The notes beneath the pieces are model-generated. The model did no database searches, had not been told where the DNA came from, and saw only the letters and a program-made list of their open reading frames with translations. Both the position numbers and the translations under genes were made by a program. 41,036 nt of DNA from Prosthecobacter sp. (GTDB lineage: Bacteria; Verrucomicrobiota; Verrucomicrobiia; Verrucomicrobiales; Verrucomicrobiaceae): NCBI RefSeq assembly GCF_020439865.1, contig NZ_JAGRPF010000169.1, positions 1 through 41,036 on the forward strand, written 5' to 3'. Shown here one piece after another: positions 15,290 through 23,525 of the stretch (positions are counted from its first letter, which is position 1; each line of letters starts with the position of its first letter).

Positions 15290-17683
15290 TCAGCGTGTCA
15301 CACGCAGCCGAAGATAGCGGCTGGGCACCGAGCCGAGGGGCACGATATCGTGAACTTCGAAACTGCTGATTGCTGTCGGGTAGGTCGGGGTCGGAAGAAT
15401 GAGGCCGCCACCTGTCTGAATCACTTCGGCGGCGCCACTGAACGCGCCTCCGGCAGATGCGGTGGCGATCGTCGTCCAGGGGCCCGGCAGGCTGTTCGCA
15501 GCCTGCACCTCATAGGTGAGGTCAGTCGCGACCAGCAGGCGGTTGAACGTGAGGCAGAGCCGCTGGGCTCCGGGATCGCCGGTGACAGACACTGCGGGAG
15601 GGCTGGCAGGCCGATGGGGGTCGAGCCCCAGAGCGTATTTAAGCAGATTGGGCATCTGGTCATTCGCAGGAATCTCCAAGTCGGCTGCTTCACCCTCATT
15701 GGCAGCAGTGGCAAAGTAACTTTGACGCCAGGCCTCGACGGGGGTGACTGTGGTGAACGTGACATCCGTTCCGTAGTAGCTGACACCGACACCGTCGGTA
15801 AGCTTCAGCCTGTAGTGATAGTTCGTTCCGACAGCGAGGGCATAGGGTGTGGCCCAGGGAGTTTGCACGGAGTTGTTGCCACCACCGATGATGATGCCTC
15901 CTCCTCCGCCACCGATGATGATGCCGCCACCGCCCCAGAGGATGATCCCACCGGGGGAGATGACTGATCCGTAGTTAGTGGACGGACCGTACTCGAACGT
16001 GACGGTGTAATTGCCCTCGTGCATGTGGTAGGTGCCGTTGAGCGTCGTCCAAGTCGCGCCGATGTTGGAGGCCGCATCGGTCGTCACCTCCGGCACGGGC
16101 AGCGTGATGAAGGTGGTGTCGCCACTGAAGGTCGTCCCTTCGTTGTTGGTGGCACGCACGCGGAAGTGATAGGTGCCAGCGGGCGCGAGGCCGCTGACAG
16201 TAGCATAGGTGATCGTGGAGCTGTTGATGGCCAGGCTGCCCGGCACGGCAGCCTCGAAACCGTAAGACGCATCCGGCCCGTATTCGAACACGACGGTTGT
16301 CTCCGAGCTCCCGGCATTGACCGTGGCGGCGAGATTGGCGGAGGTGGTGTAGCGTGGCGAGAGCGACTGGCCGGGGCTGGTGATCACCGGCGGCGTGGCC
16401 GCAGGGCCGGTGGTGAAGGAAACATCCTCCCCGTAGGTGGTGTGGCCGTTCTGGGTGAAGCGCAGGCGATAGTGATAAAGCGTTCCCGGCAGAAGCGGCG
16501 GCATGGATGCAGACACGATCTTCAAATTCGGGTTCCCGGTGTCGTTTTGGACGAGCGTGGCGATCCGTGTCTGCCCGTAACTGGTGGTGGTGCCGTATTC
16601 AAAGAGGTAGCTGAAGGTGGTGCCGGTGCCGTTGGTGATCACGGTGGCATTCAAAGTCGCGGCCAGGTCGGTGACGTTCGTGGCTGGCACCGTGGTCACG
16701 TTCGTCGGCGTGGTGAAGGTCAGATCGTCGCCGTCGTAAAATTCTCCGCCATTCCAGGAGTCGGCACCGCGCAGGCGGTAATGATAGGTGGTGCCCGGGA
16801 ACAGGCCGGTCAGGCTGCCGCTGACATCCTTCGTGCCGGCACCGCTCACTTGATAAGGGCTGCCATTGGCCGTGCTGCCGTAGTCGGTGGTCGGCCCGTA
16901 TTGGAAAAACAGGCCCAGCGTGTGCGCCAGCGGCGTCGCGGTGCCGACCACGTTTGCGCTGAAGCAGGTCACGTCGCTGGCGGCTCCGGTGGTGACGGTG
17001 GCTGGCAGCGTGGTGGTGAAGGTGGCATCCGCGCTGGTCGTGGTGCCCTGGTCGTTCGTCACCTTCACGCGGTAGTGATAAAGAGTGCCCGGCGTCAGGC
17101 CGGTGGCGTTGATCTGGGCAGATGATCGCAGCGTGTTGGTCGCCATCGTGTCCGGCATCGTGACTTGCGAGCCGTAATCGGCCGTGGGGCCGTACTCAAA
17201 CGTCGTGGTGGCCGGTGAGCCGCCGCTGCGGGTGTTCCAGATCACGAAATTCACCAGCGTGTCACCGATGATGTCCGCGTAGGCGGACTGGAACGTCGGC
17301 AGGGTGGTGGGTGCCGCGGTGGTGAAGGTCATTTCCCCTCCCACCCAGCCGCCACCGCCCACGATGCTCGGATTCATGACCACGCGGTAGTGGTAAGTCG
17401 TGTTCGGCAGCAGATCCGGCGGGTTTGCGGTCACCGCGACCGGGCTGGTGCCGATCACATTGAACGGATCGGCATTGATCGTGGAGATCAAACCGCCGTC
17501 GATCCAGTATTCGAACTTGGGGTAACGGTAGTTTGTGGTGGAGCCCGGGATCACAGACCCTCTCAGAGTCGCCAGGACGTCGGTGACACCGGTGGCGGCC
17601 TGCGTGGTGACCGACTGCCCGAAGGCGTCGAGTCCGCTCAGCCAGACCACCATCAGGAGAAGCGCGTTTCGGAGGGCTGGCAT
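15290..17683 (-). CDS. Secreted protein with six fibronectin-III-like repeats
   Basis: 797-residue exported protein of unknown function. A signal peptide covers about residues 1-22 (NALLLMVVWLSGLDAFGQ). Six repeats of about 95-115 residues follow. Each has an EYG-x-T-x-x-YG strand, an L-x-P-G-T-x-YHYR strand and an ending like D-x-TFTT, which is the FnIII-like pattern common in verrucomicrobial surface proteins. Repeat 6 is interrupted by a Gly/Ile-rich stretch encoded by a 27-base tandem repeat (15882-15952). The last 170 residues contain PNLLKYALGLDPHRPAS and a beta-rich region ending in SRYLRLRVTR, a C-terminal module frequent in secreted proteins of this phylum. It is probably surface or matrix exposed. 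Its start is 74 bases downstream of the PDZ-protein stop. Confidence 0.8.
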   Translation of the reverse strand: MPALRNALLLMVVWLSGLDAFGQSVTTQAATGVTDVLATLRGSVIPGSTTNYRYPKFEYWIDGGLISTINADPFNVIGTSPVAVTANPPDLLPNTTYHYRVVMNPSIVGGGGWVGGEMTFTTAAPTTLPTFQSAYADIIGDTLVNFVIWNTRSGGSPATTTFEYGPTADYGSQVTMPDTMATNTLRSSAQINATGLTPGTLYHYRVKVTNDQGTTTSADATFTTTLPATVTTGAASDVTCFSANVVGTATPLAHTLGLFFQYGPTTDYGSTANGSPYQVSGAGTKDVSGSLTGLFPGTTYHYRLRGADSWNGGEFYDGDDLTFTTPTNVTTVPATNVTDLAATLNATVITNGTGTTFSYLFEYGTTTSYGQTRIATLVQNDTGNPNLKIVSASMPPLLPGTLYHYRLRFTQNGHTTYGEDVSFTTGPAATPPVITSPGQSLSPRYTTSANLAATVNAGSSETTVVFEYGPDASYGFEAAVPGSLAINSSTITYATVSGLAPAGTYHFRVRATNNEGTTFSGDTTFITLPVPEVTTDAASNIGATWTTLNGTYHMHEGNYTVTFEYGPSTNYGSVISPGGIILWGGGGIIIGGGGGGIIIGGGNNSVQTPWATPYALAVGTNYHYRLKLTDGVGVSYYGTDVTFTTVTPVEAWRQSYFATAANEGEAADLEIPANDQMPNLLKYALGLDPHRPASPPAVSVTGDPGAQRLCLTFNRLLVATDLTYEVQAANSLPGPWTTIATASAGGAFSGAAEVIQTGGGLILPTPTYPTAISSFEVHDIVPLGSVPSRYLRLRVTR
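15882..15952 (-). repeat. 27-base tandem repeat encoding Gly/Ile blocks
   Basis: The 17-base core CCACCGATGATGATGCC occurs at 15882-15898 and again, identical, at 15909-15925, exactly 27 bases later. A degenerate third unit follows 27 bases on (15936-15952). In the minus-strand frame each unit reads as an I-I-I block flanked by runs of glycine, adding nine residues per unit. The repeat keeps the reading frame. Confidence 0.85.
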
Positions 17684-17757
17684 GGGAAAAACGTCGATTG
17701 TGGTGCTGCCAAACGTCGGGCGGGCTCAAAGCATTCACGAATTTGTCATGGCAGGCT

Positions 17758-19083
17758 CTACTGCTGCGGCATCTTCAGTTCCACCCGCTTTCCACCCCGC
17801 AGCACCACGGCGGGCAGTTTTTCGCCCGGCAGATGGTGGAGCAGCAGGTGGCCGATGATCGCGCTTTCAGTGATGCGCTGTTTCAAATCACCGACCTCCA
17901 CCAGGATGTCGTCTTTTTGGAAGCCGGCCTTCTTGGCGGCGGCGTGCGGCCCGTATTGGCCGACGTGCATGATCCGCAGCGCCATCTGATCCTTCGCAAG
18001 GCCGAGCGTGGCGCGTTCCTCATCGGGAATGTCGTCCATCTTCATGCCGCCGAAGGCCATCGCACGCATGGGCCAGGTGCCCACGCGTTTGCCGATGTCG
18101 GTCCTCAATCGCCAGCCGGCGGGAAGTTCTAAAGCCGTTTCGATCGTTTTGCCACCGCGCTGAATCGTAGCCGCCAATGATCCGGAATCCGGCGAGCGAT
18201 GCAGCACCCAGCTTACATCGGCGATGGAGACGAGAGGCTGTCCGTTGAGGCGGGTGAAAATGTCGCCGGCCTGAATTCCGGCGGCATTGGCGGCCGAACC
18301 GTCTGCCACGGACTCTACCCTGGCAACGTCGTCCGTAGCCAGAATGACACCGAGCGTCTCGATCGACGGCTGTGGATAAATCCATTCGACCGGGATGGGC
18401 TGGTTCTGATTCCGGTAATAAGCGCGGAAGGCATCTCCGACCATGTGACAGTGGACGCAGCTCATCATAACCTTGCCATCCCAGTCGAGTTTGCTCGGGT
18501 ACTTGGCGGCGAGGCTGGGGAACTCGACGGGTGTCTTGTAAGGCGTGGGACCGCCCTGCTTGCCGCTCAGCGCGGCTTTGTTGGCGGGGTAGCCCTGATG
18601 GATGGCGAGGGCGGCGTTGAGTGCCTTGGTAAAACTGGCGGTCGTTTTGTCGAGCGGGTCTTTTTGATGCTGCCAGGAGCCGTAGCGACCGTAGATCGTT
18701 CCGTCGCCATTGAACATGATCGCCGAGAAGGACAGGTCGTAATCATACTGGAACAGCGAGAGGTTGAGCGTGTTCGCATTGATGACGCGGACACAGACAA
18801 ACTGGTCGAGCAGCGGCGTGAGCTCCGGTTCCTCCAGCACGCTGGCGTCGATGCCGGCGCAGGCCAGGCAGGGCAGGCATCGCAGCACCACGAGCAGCGG
18901 CTTGCCGGTGGTTTTCGCGAGGCGGAAACCGCCTTCAATGTCATTCCAGTTCCAGCGCGGGTCGTTTTCCAGTCTGGCCTTGTCACCGCGAACCGCTCCC
19001 TCACGGTCTTTGACGGTGGCGGCGGTAAGGTTGCTGGTGGCGATGGCAAAAAGAAGGGTTGGAAGAATAAGGTGGCGTTTCAT
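17758..19083 (-). CDS. Exported thioredoxin-like/double-PDZ protein (Trx7/PDZ type)
   Basis: 441 residues. A signal peptide covers about 1-22. A thioredoxin-like domain follows (about 40-165), with the cysteine cluster C69-L-P-C72-L-A-C75 after the strand GKPLLVVLR. A central segment contains C209-V-H-C212-H213, the spacing of a c-type heme site, although the flanking sequence is not a typical cytochrome. Two PDZ domains come last (about 240-322 and 355-440); PDZ1 has SAANAAGIQAGDIFTRLNG. From memory, a PVC family named Trx7/PDZ includes selenoproteins with selenocysteine in this cluster; this copy appears to be an all-cysteine form. Its role is probably periplasmic redox or protein quality control, and the partner is unknown. 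I chose the ATG at 19083 because it opens the signal peptide. Confidence 0.75.
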   Translation of the reverse strand: MKRHLILPTLLFAIATSNLTAATVKDREGAVRGDKARLENDPRWNWNDIEGGFRLAKTTGKPLLVVLRCLPCLACAGIDASVLEEPELTPLLDQFVCVRVINANTLNLSLFQYDYDLSFSAIMFNGDGTIYGRYGSWQHQKDPLDKTTASFTKALNAALAIHQGYPANKAALSGKQGGPTPYKTPVEFPSLAAKYPSKLDWDGKVMMSCVHCHMVGDAFRAYYRNQNQPIPVEWIYPQPSIETLGVILATDDVARVESVADGSAANAAGIQAGDIFTRLNGQPLVSIADVSWVLHRSPDSGSLAATIQRGGKTIETALELPAGWRLRTDIGKRVGTWPMRAMAFGGMKMDDIPDEERATLGLAKDQMALRIMHVGQYGPHAAAKKAGFQKDDILVEVGDLKQRITESAIIGHLLLHHLPGEKLPAVVLRGGKRVELKMPQQ

Positions 19084-19196
19084 GGCGAGATTTTGCGCAG
19101 ACCCTCCAACACCTGACAAAGCAAAATAGTTTTGCCCCGGTTTTTAGAATGGACAGGAATCGCATTTCTCCGGTTAATCGTGCCCAGTCTGCCTCA

Positions 19197-20267
19197 ATGT
19201 CCGAAGTCACCGCCATTTCCAAGTTTGCCTGTCCCGCCTGCGGAGCCGAGGCGGTCTGGACGCCGTCGAAGCACGCGCTGGTCTGTCCTTACTGCGGCAC
19301 GGAATCACCTGCCGAACTCAAGACCGACGGCACGCTGGTTGAGGAGAATGACCTCGTCGCCATGCTGCGGTCGATTCCAGACGACCAACGCGGCTGGGCT
19401 GCGGCGCGCAAAACGGTGAAATGCCAGAGCTGCCATGCTATCTCGGTCTTCGACGAAAAGCGGGTGGCGCAGAACTGTGACTTTTGCGGATCGCCCGCCA
19501 TCATCGCCGTGGATGACGTCGGCACGCCAATCCGTCCCGGCAGCCAGCTTCCGTTCAAGATTGCTGAGAGCCAGGTGCGCGAGGATATCCGGCGATGGTA
19601 TGCCAGCCACTTTTGGGCGCCGAATGCGCTCGGTCAGAAGGCGCTCACGGACACGCTGCACGGACTGTATCTGCCCTACTGGACGTTTGACGCGCATGCT
19701 GAGTGTCCCTGGGAGGCAGAGGCCGGTTACTACTACTACACGACCGACAGCAAGGGCAATCGCACGCGCCACACGCGCTGGGAGTACGCCTCCGGCCACG
19801 TCAGCACCGACTTCGATGATGTGCTCGTGCCTGCATCGAAAGGAGTTCACACGGACTTGCTCGAAAAACTGCAACCATTCCCCACGACCACGGATCTGCT
19901 GCCTTACGATCCTGGATATCTGTCAGGCTGGGTCGTCGAGCAGTATCAAATTGATCTCATTCAAGCCGCGCAAGACTCGCGTGGTCGCATGGACAACAGC
20001 CTGCGCAGCCAGTGCACCGCGCAGATTCCCGGTGACACGAGCCGCAATCTGCAAATCGCCCCGCAATACAGTGCGCAGACCTTCAAGCATGTGCTGCTGC
20101 CGGTGTGGCTGCTCTCCTACACTTATGGAGCGAAGAGCTTCCAAGTGGCCGTCAACGGCGCGACCGGCAAGATCACCGGCGAGTATCCGCTGAGCTGGGT
20201 GAAGATCACCATCGCCGTTTTGATCGTCCTGATCATTCTCGGCATCTTCTTCGCGTCCCAAAACTGA
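19197..20267 (+). CDS. Double zinc-ribbon membrane protein
   Basis: 356 residues, function unknown. Two zinc ribbons are at the N-terminus: C12-P-A-C15 with C30-P-Y-C33, and C76-Q-S-C79 with C94-D-F-C97. A middle region rich in Tyr and Trp (LHGLYLPYWTFDAHAECPWEAEAGYYYYT) is predicted to be beta-rich. It ends in one hydrophobic helix (WVKITIAVLIVLIILGIFFA), so it is a tail-anchored protein with a cytoplasmic domain. Homologues are often misnamed as PriA-like helicases because of the ribbons; there is no helicase domain. I chose the ATG at 19197. The orphan ABC permease begins 6 bases after its stop. Confidence 0.75.
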   Translation: MSEVTAISKFACPACGAEAVWTPSKHALVCPYCGTESPAELKTDGTLVEENDLVAMLRSIPDDQRGWAAARKTVKCQSCHAISVFDEKRVAQNCDFCGSPAIIAVDDVGTPIRPGSQLPFKIAESQVREDIRRWYASHFWAPNALGQKALTDTLHGLYLPYWTFDAHAECPWEAEAGYYYYTTDSKGNRTRHTRWEYASGHVSTDFDDVLVPASKGVHTDLLEKLQPFPTTTDLLPYDPGYLSGWVVEQYQIDLIQAAQDSRGRMDNSLRSQCTAQIPGDTSRNLQIAPQYSAQTFKHVLLPVWLLSYTYGAKSFQVAVNGATGKITGEYPLSWVKITIAVLIVLIILGIFFASQN

Positions 20268-20273
20268 GCCGTT

Positions 20274-21398
20274 GTGAGTTTCAAATTCCGAGAACTTCCC
20301 ATTGCCATCGCGTTGCTTGCGATCGGTGCGTTCTTTGCCGTCAACGAGCCGGCGTTCCTCGGTGCGCGCAATCTGTCGATGCTTGCGACGGAGCTTTCCA
20401 TCACCGCCACCCTGGCGATGGGCATGCTGCTCATACTTCTGCCAGGACACATCGATCTGTCGGCGGGCAGCGGCGTGGGCCTGCTCGGCGGCATCGCCAG
20501 CGTGCTCGTATTTCACCATCACCTGCCTGCACCGGCTGCGCTCGGTCTGGGTTTGCTGTGCGGGGTGCTGATCTGGATGGCGATGGGCGCGTTCATCGTG
20601 TGCGAGCGCATGCCGGCTTTCATCGTCACGCTGGGCGCGCTGCTGATCTTCAAAGGGCTGTTCTGGCTGGTGATCGACAACGCCACCGTGCCTGTCGCTC
20701 CCGGCGGCCAGAGCAATCTCTACTCGCTGCTCATCACGTACTACCTGCCGCCAAAGTTTGGCTGGATGCTCGCCGCTGTTTTGATGCTTGCCCTGACTCT
20801 CACGACAATCAGTGCCCGCAAGCGTCGCATTGCTCATGGATTCGCCGTCGATGACAAGGAGATGTCCTTCATGCGTCTGTTTATCACGGCGCAGGCCATC
20901 GCGCTGTTCGTGCTCGTTACCGGACAGTTTCGCGGCATCCCGCTGCCTTCGCTCATTCTCGGCGGCGTGACGATGATCGTATATGCGGTTACTCAGCACA
21001 CGAGCTTGGGCCGTCACTTGTACGCCATCGGTGGAAATACCGAAGCCGCCTTCGTTTCCGGCGTGCCGATGAAACGCACGGTAATCGCGGCCTACAGTGG
21101 CATGGGAGCCATCGTGGCCATCACCGGCTTCATGCAGACCGCGTATGCCGGTTCATCGACGACGACCGTCGGCGACTTGATGGAGCTCGACGCCGTCGCC
21201 GCTTGTGTCATCGGCGGCGTCAGCCTGCGCGGTGGACGCGGCACCGTGTTGGGCGTCCTGCTAGGCGCGTTGATCATCGCGTGTCTGTTGAACGGCATGA
21301 CGCTCATGTCCGTGCCGCCAGAGCGCAAATTCATCGCCCGTGGCGTGGTGTTGATTCTTGCCGTTTGGATGGACATGCGGCTGAGCCGGAGGCAATAA
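20274..21398 (+). CDS. Sugar-type ABC transporter permease (RbsC/XylH-like)
   Basis: 374-residue inner-membrane permease of the ribose/xylose import class. About ten hydrophobic helices are visible. Family motifs include ATLAMGMLLILLPGHIDLSAGSGVGLLG near residue 45 and RHLYAIGGNTEAAFVSGVPMKR, the loop that contacts the ATPase. The end, AVAACVIGGVSLRGGRGTVLGVLLGALIIACLLNGM, is very typical. It starts with GTG at 20274, six bases after the zinc-ribbon gene. No ATP-binding protein or substrate-binding lipoprotein is encoded next to it or anywhere in the window, so it must use partners encoded elsewhere. The substrate is not predictable. Confidence 0.88.
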   Translation: MSFKFRELPIAIALLAIGAFFAVNEPAFLGARNLSMLATELSITATLAMGMLLILLPGHIDLSAGSGVGLLGGIASVLVFHHHLPAPAALGLGLLCGVLIWMAMGAFIVCERMPAFIVTLGALLIFKGLFWLVIDNATVPVAPGGQSNLYSLLITYYLPPKFGWMLAAVLMLALTLTTISARKRRIAHGFAVDDKEMSFMRLFITAQAIALFVLVTGQFRGIPLPSLILGGVTMIVYAVTQHTSLGRHLYAIGGNTEAAFVSGVPMKRTVIAAYSGMGAIVAITGFMQTAYAGSSTTTVGDLMELDAVAACVIGGVSLRGGRGTVLGVLLGALIIACLLNGMTLMSVPPERKFIARGVVLILAVWMDMRLSRRQ

Positions 21399-21403
21399 AA
21401 GAC

Positions 21404-22279
21404 ATGTCCGCCGCCACCCAGCTTCTCAAACAGCACCTGCAGCAACGCCAGCTTCAGGGCGTGACGCATGTTCCGCTGCGGCCGGAAGCGCTGGAGAAAC
21501 TGAGCGGGCTCGGACGCAAGCCTGTCGTTCGTGAAATGCCGGAAGCACCGAAGCCGATTGCGGTCGAATCCGCGCCTTCAGCGCGAGCCATTCTCGACAA
21601 TCCGCCGCCGGAGACGAAGAAGGCCGGTTTGATCGAAGTCTCCGGTGCCACGATTGAGGAAAAACTCGCCGCCTTGCGTGCCATGGCGGAGAACTGGGAG
21701 CCGGCGCGTGCCATGAACAGCCTGCGTCAGACCATGGTGTTCGCCGTTGGAAATCCGCATGCGTCCCTGATGTTCGTGGGCGAGGCACCAGGCGCCGAAG
21801 AGGAAAAGTTGCGCGAGCCGTTCGTCGGCCCCGCAGGTCAAAAGCTCACGGCCATCATCAAGGCGATGGGGCTCGATCGTCCACAGGTTTACATCAGCAA
21901 CATCTGCAAATTCCGCCCCGCGATGGACAACCAGGGCAGCGGCAACCGCAAGCCGACCGCCGAGGAGATGAAAGCCTGCCTGCCTTTCGTGCTCACCGAG
22001 ATCGACCTCATCAAGCCGAAGGTCATCGTCGCTCTTGGAGCCACGGCTGCGGAAGGTCTGGGCATTCCCGGCAGCGTGGGAAGTCTGCGCGGTCGTTTTC
22101 ACAGCACCGGTGGCATCCCGACCATGGTGACCTATCATCCGTCCTATCTACTGCGCGAGGAGAAGATGGGCGACGGCATTCGTGCCAAACGCCAGGTGTG
22201 GGAGGACATGCTTAAGGTGATGGAGAAGCTCGAACTGCCCATCAGCACGAAGCAGCGTGGTTACTTCCAGGCTAAGTGA
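21404..22279 (+). CDS. Uracil-DNA glycosylase, family 4-like, lacking most Fe-S ligands
   Basis: 291-residue DNA-repair enzyme that would remove uracil from DNA. Motif A is FVGEAPGAEEE (124-134) followed by PFVGPAGQKL; motif B is YHPSYLLRE (244-252). Both are family 4 signatures. The middle has QVYISNICKFRP and LIKPKVIVALGATAAEGLG. In family 4 enzymes four cysteines bind a 4Fe-4S cluster: a C-x2-C before the first strand, one in KCRP, and one in the following helix. Here the first pair is missing (segment around EPARAMNSL, 99-107) and KCRP is KFRP. Only C192 remains, with a displaced C168. About 100 N-terminal residues are Pro/Ala-rich and low in conservation. It starts 5 bases after the permease stop. 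Confidence 0.85.
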   Translation: MSAATQLLKQHLQQRQLQGVTHVPLRPEALEKLSGLGRKPVVREMPEAPKPIAVESAPSARAILDNPPPETKKAGLIEVSGATIEEKLAALRAMAENWEPARAMNSLRQTMVFAVGNPHASLMFVGEAPGAEEEKLREPFVGPAGQKLTAIIKAMGLDRPQVYISNICKFRPAMDNQGSGNRKPTAEEMKACLPFVLTEIDLIKPKVIVALGATAAEGLGIPGSVGSLRGRFHSTGGIPTMVTYHPSYLLREEKMGDGIRAKRQVWEDMLKVMEKLELPISTKQRGYFQAK

Positions 22280-22307
22280 CCAAACCGGCGAACGTTCTAC
22301 ACTCGCC

Positions 22308-23525
22308 ATGAAGCCGAAGTCTTTTTCCCGCCGTGATCTGTTCAAACTGGGCAGTGCGGGTGCTGCTGTGCTCACAGGCGGCGAAACACTGGCCGCCGGG
22401 AAAAAGGGCCCCGTTTGCGAAGAAGGCGGATGCTGCATCACGCCCTCTGGTGACTTCTACAATGTCGAGCGCGGCAACCCGCTGCCCTACAAGCTGCCCA
22501 TCGAGAAGCAGCGCGAGATCGGCATGGTGCGCGAGACGTGGCAGCTCGAGATTATCGCCGATCCGACCAGCAACGCGAAGATCGAGCGGCCCATGCTGCG
22601 AAGCGACGGCACGGCGCTCACATTCGACAAACTGATGGAGATCGCCAAAACGAAGGCGGTCAGCTATTTGAAGGTCATCACCTGCAACAACCTCGCTGAT
22701 CCGCTCGGCCATGGTTTGTGGGAAGGCGTGCCGCTGCGTGATGTGCTGTGGCACTGCGGGCCGGTCGAGAACCTGCGCCACATCTGGTATCACGGTCATC
22801 ACAACGAGGATCCGAAACAGATTTTCAAATGCTACCTGCCGATGAACCGCGTCTTTGAAGATCCGCCGGGCGAACTGCCGGTGATCCTCTGCTACAAGCT
22901 CAACGGCGAGTTTCTCACCGGCGAGCGCGGCGGTCCGGTGCGCATGATTGTTCCCGAGGCCTATGGCTTCAAATCGGTGAAGTGGCTGCAGCGCATCGGC
23001 TTCACCAACAACCATCAGTCCGACGACACCTACGCGAACGGCAACAACGACATCCATTCCTGGCTCAAGACCTTCGCACGATTCGGCGATCTGCCCGGCA
23101 AACTCACTTCCGTCGAGCCGTTGACGATCCACGGCAACGCCCAGGTCGGCATTTCCGGCCTCACGAAGGTGCAATACTGGGTGCGCGATGTGCGCACGCC
23201 ACTGCCTGAGAACGACCCACATTTCACCAAGGCGCCGTGGCAGGACGCCGAGATCGTTCCCTTCGATGGAAGCGGCATCGCGGGCTTCAAAGGCGCTCCG
23301 TTGCATCCGGCACAGTTCGATCCGGCCACGAAAAAACCACGCGAATGGCCGATGCGTCACACGTTGTGCCGCTGGACGGCGAAGCCGATCAAGCTGGGCG
23401 CGGGCAAGTATGAAATCCGCTGCCGCACCGTCGATGCGAACGGAATTCCGCAGCCCATGCCGCGTCCGTTTCCGAAATCGGGGAAGAACAACATCCAGAA
23501 AGCGCTGCTGGAGGTCGTGGCATGA
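22308..23525 (+). CDS. Tat-exported molybdopterin-dependent oxidoreductase (sulfite-oxidase fold)
   Basis: 405 residues. A twin-arginine signal SRRDLFKLGSAGAA is at the start, so the folded enzyme is exported with its cofactor. The oxidoreductase molybdopterin-binding domain spans about 75-240. C126 in VITCNNLADP is the likely molybdenum thiolate ligand, followed by the family signature HGLWEGVPLRDVLW, and then GGPVRMIVPEAYGFKSVKWL. A Mo-Co dimerisation-like domain (about 265-400) has YEIRCRTVDANGIPQP. Length and layout fit the sulfite oxidase family broadly. There is no heme or second subunit alongside, and the substrate is uncertain. An odd cysteine group (C36, C42, C43) follows the signal. 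The start is 28 bases after the glycosylase stop, and the 3' end overlaps the GNAT gene by ATGA. Confidence 0.85.
   Translation: MKPKSFSRRDLFKLGSAGAAVLTGGETLAAGKKGPVCEEGGCCITPSGDFYNVERGNPLPYKLPIEKQREIGMVRETWQLEIIADPTSNAKIERPMLRSDGTALTFDKLMEIAKTKAVSYLKVITCNNLADPLGHGLWEGVPLRDVLWHCGPVENLRHIWYHGHHNEDPKQIFKCYLPMNRVFEDPPGELPVILCYKLNGEFLTGERGGPVRMIVPEAYGFKSVKWLQRIGFTNNHQSDDTYANGNNDIHSWLKTFARFGDLPGKLTSVEPLTIHGNAQVGISGLTKVQYWVRDVRTPLPENDPHFTKAPWQDAEIVPFDGSGIAGFKGAPLHPAQFDPATKKPREWPMRHTLCRWTAKPIKLGAGKYEIRCRTVDANGIPQPMPRPFPKSGKNNIQKALLEVVA

Noticed and set aside
15882..15952. Tandem repeat considered as a CRISPR array
   Set aside because: Period is 27 bases with no unique spacers, it is in frame in a coding region, and there are no cas genes.
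16019..17125. Plus-strand open frame over the FnIII-like gene
   Set aside because: The minus frame has a signal peptide and six clear repeats, whereas this frame is Gly/Arg/Ala-rich without features.
19923..21017. Minus-strand open frame over the permease gene
   Set aside because: Highly charged His/Gln/Arg-rich translation antisense to a clear membrane permease.
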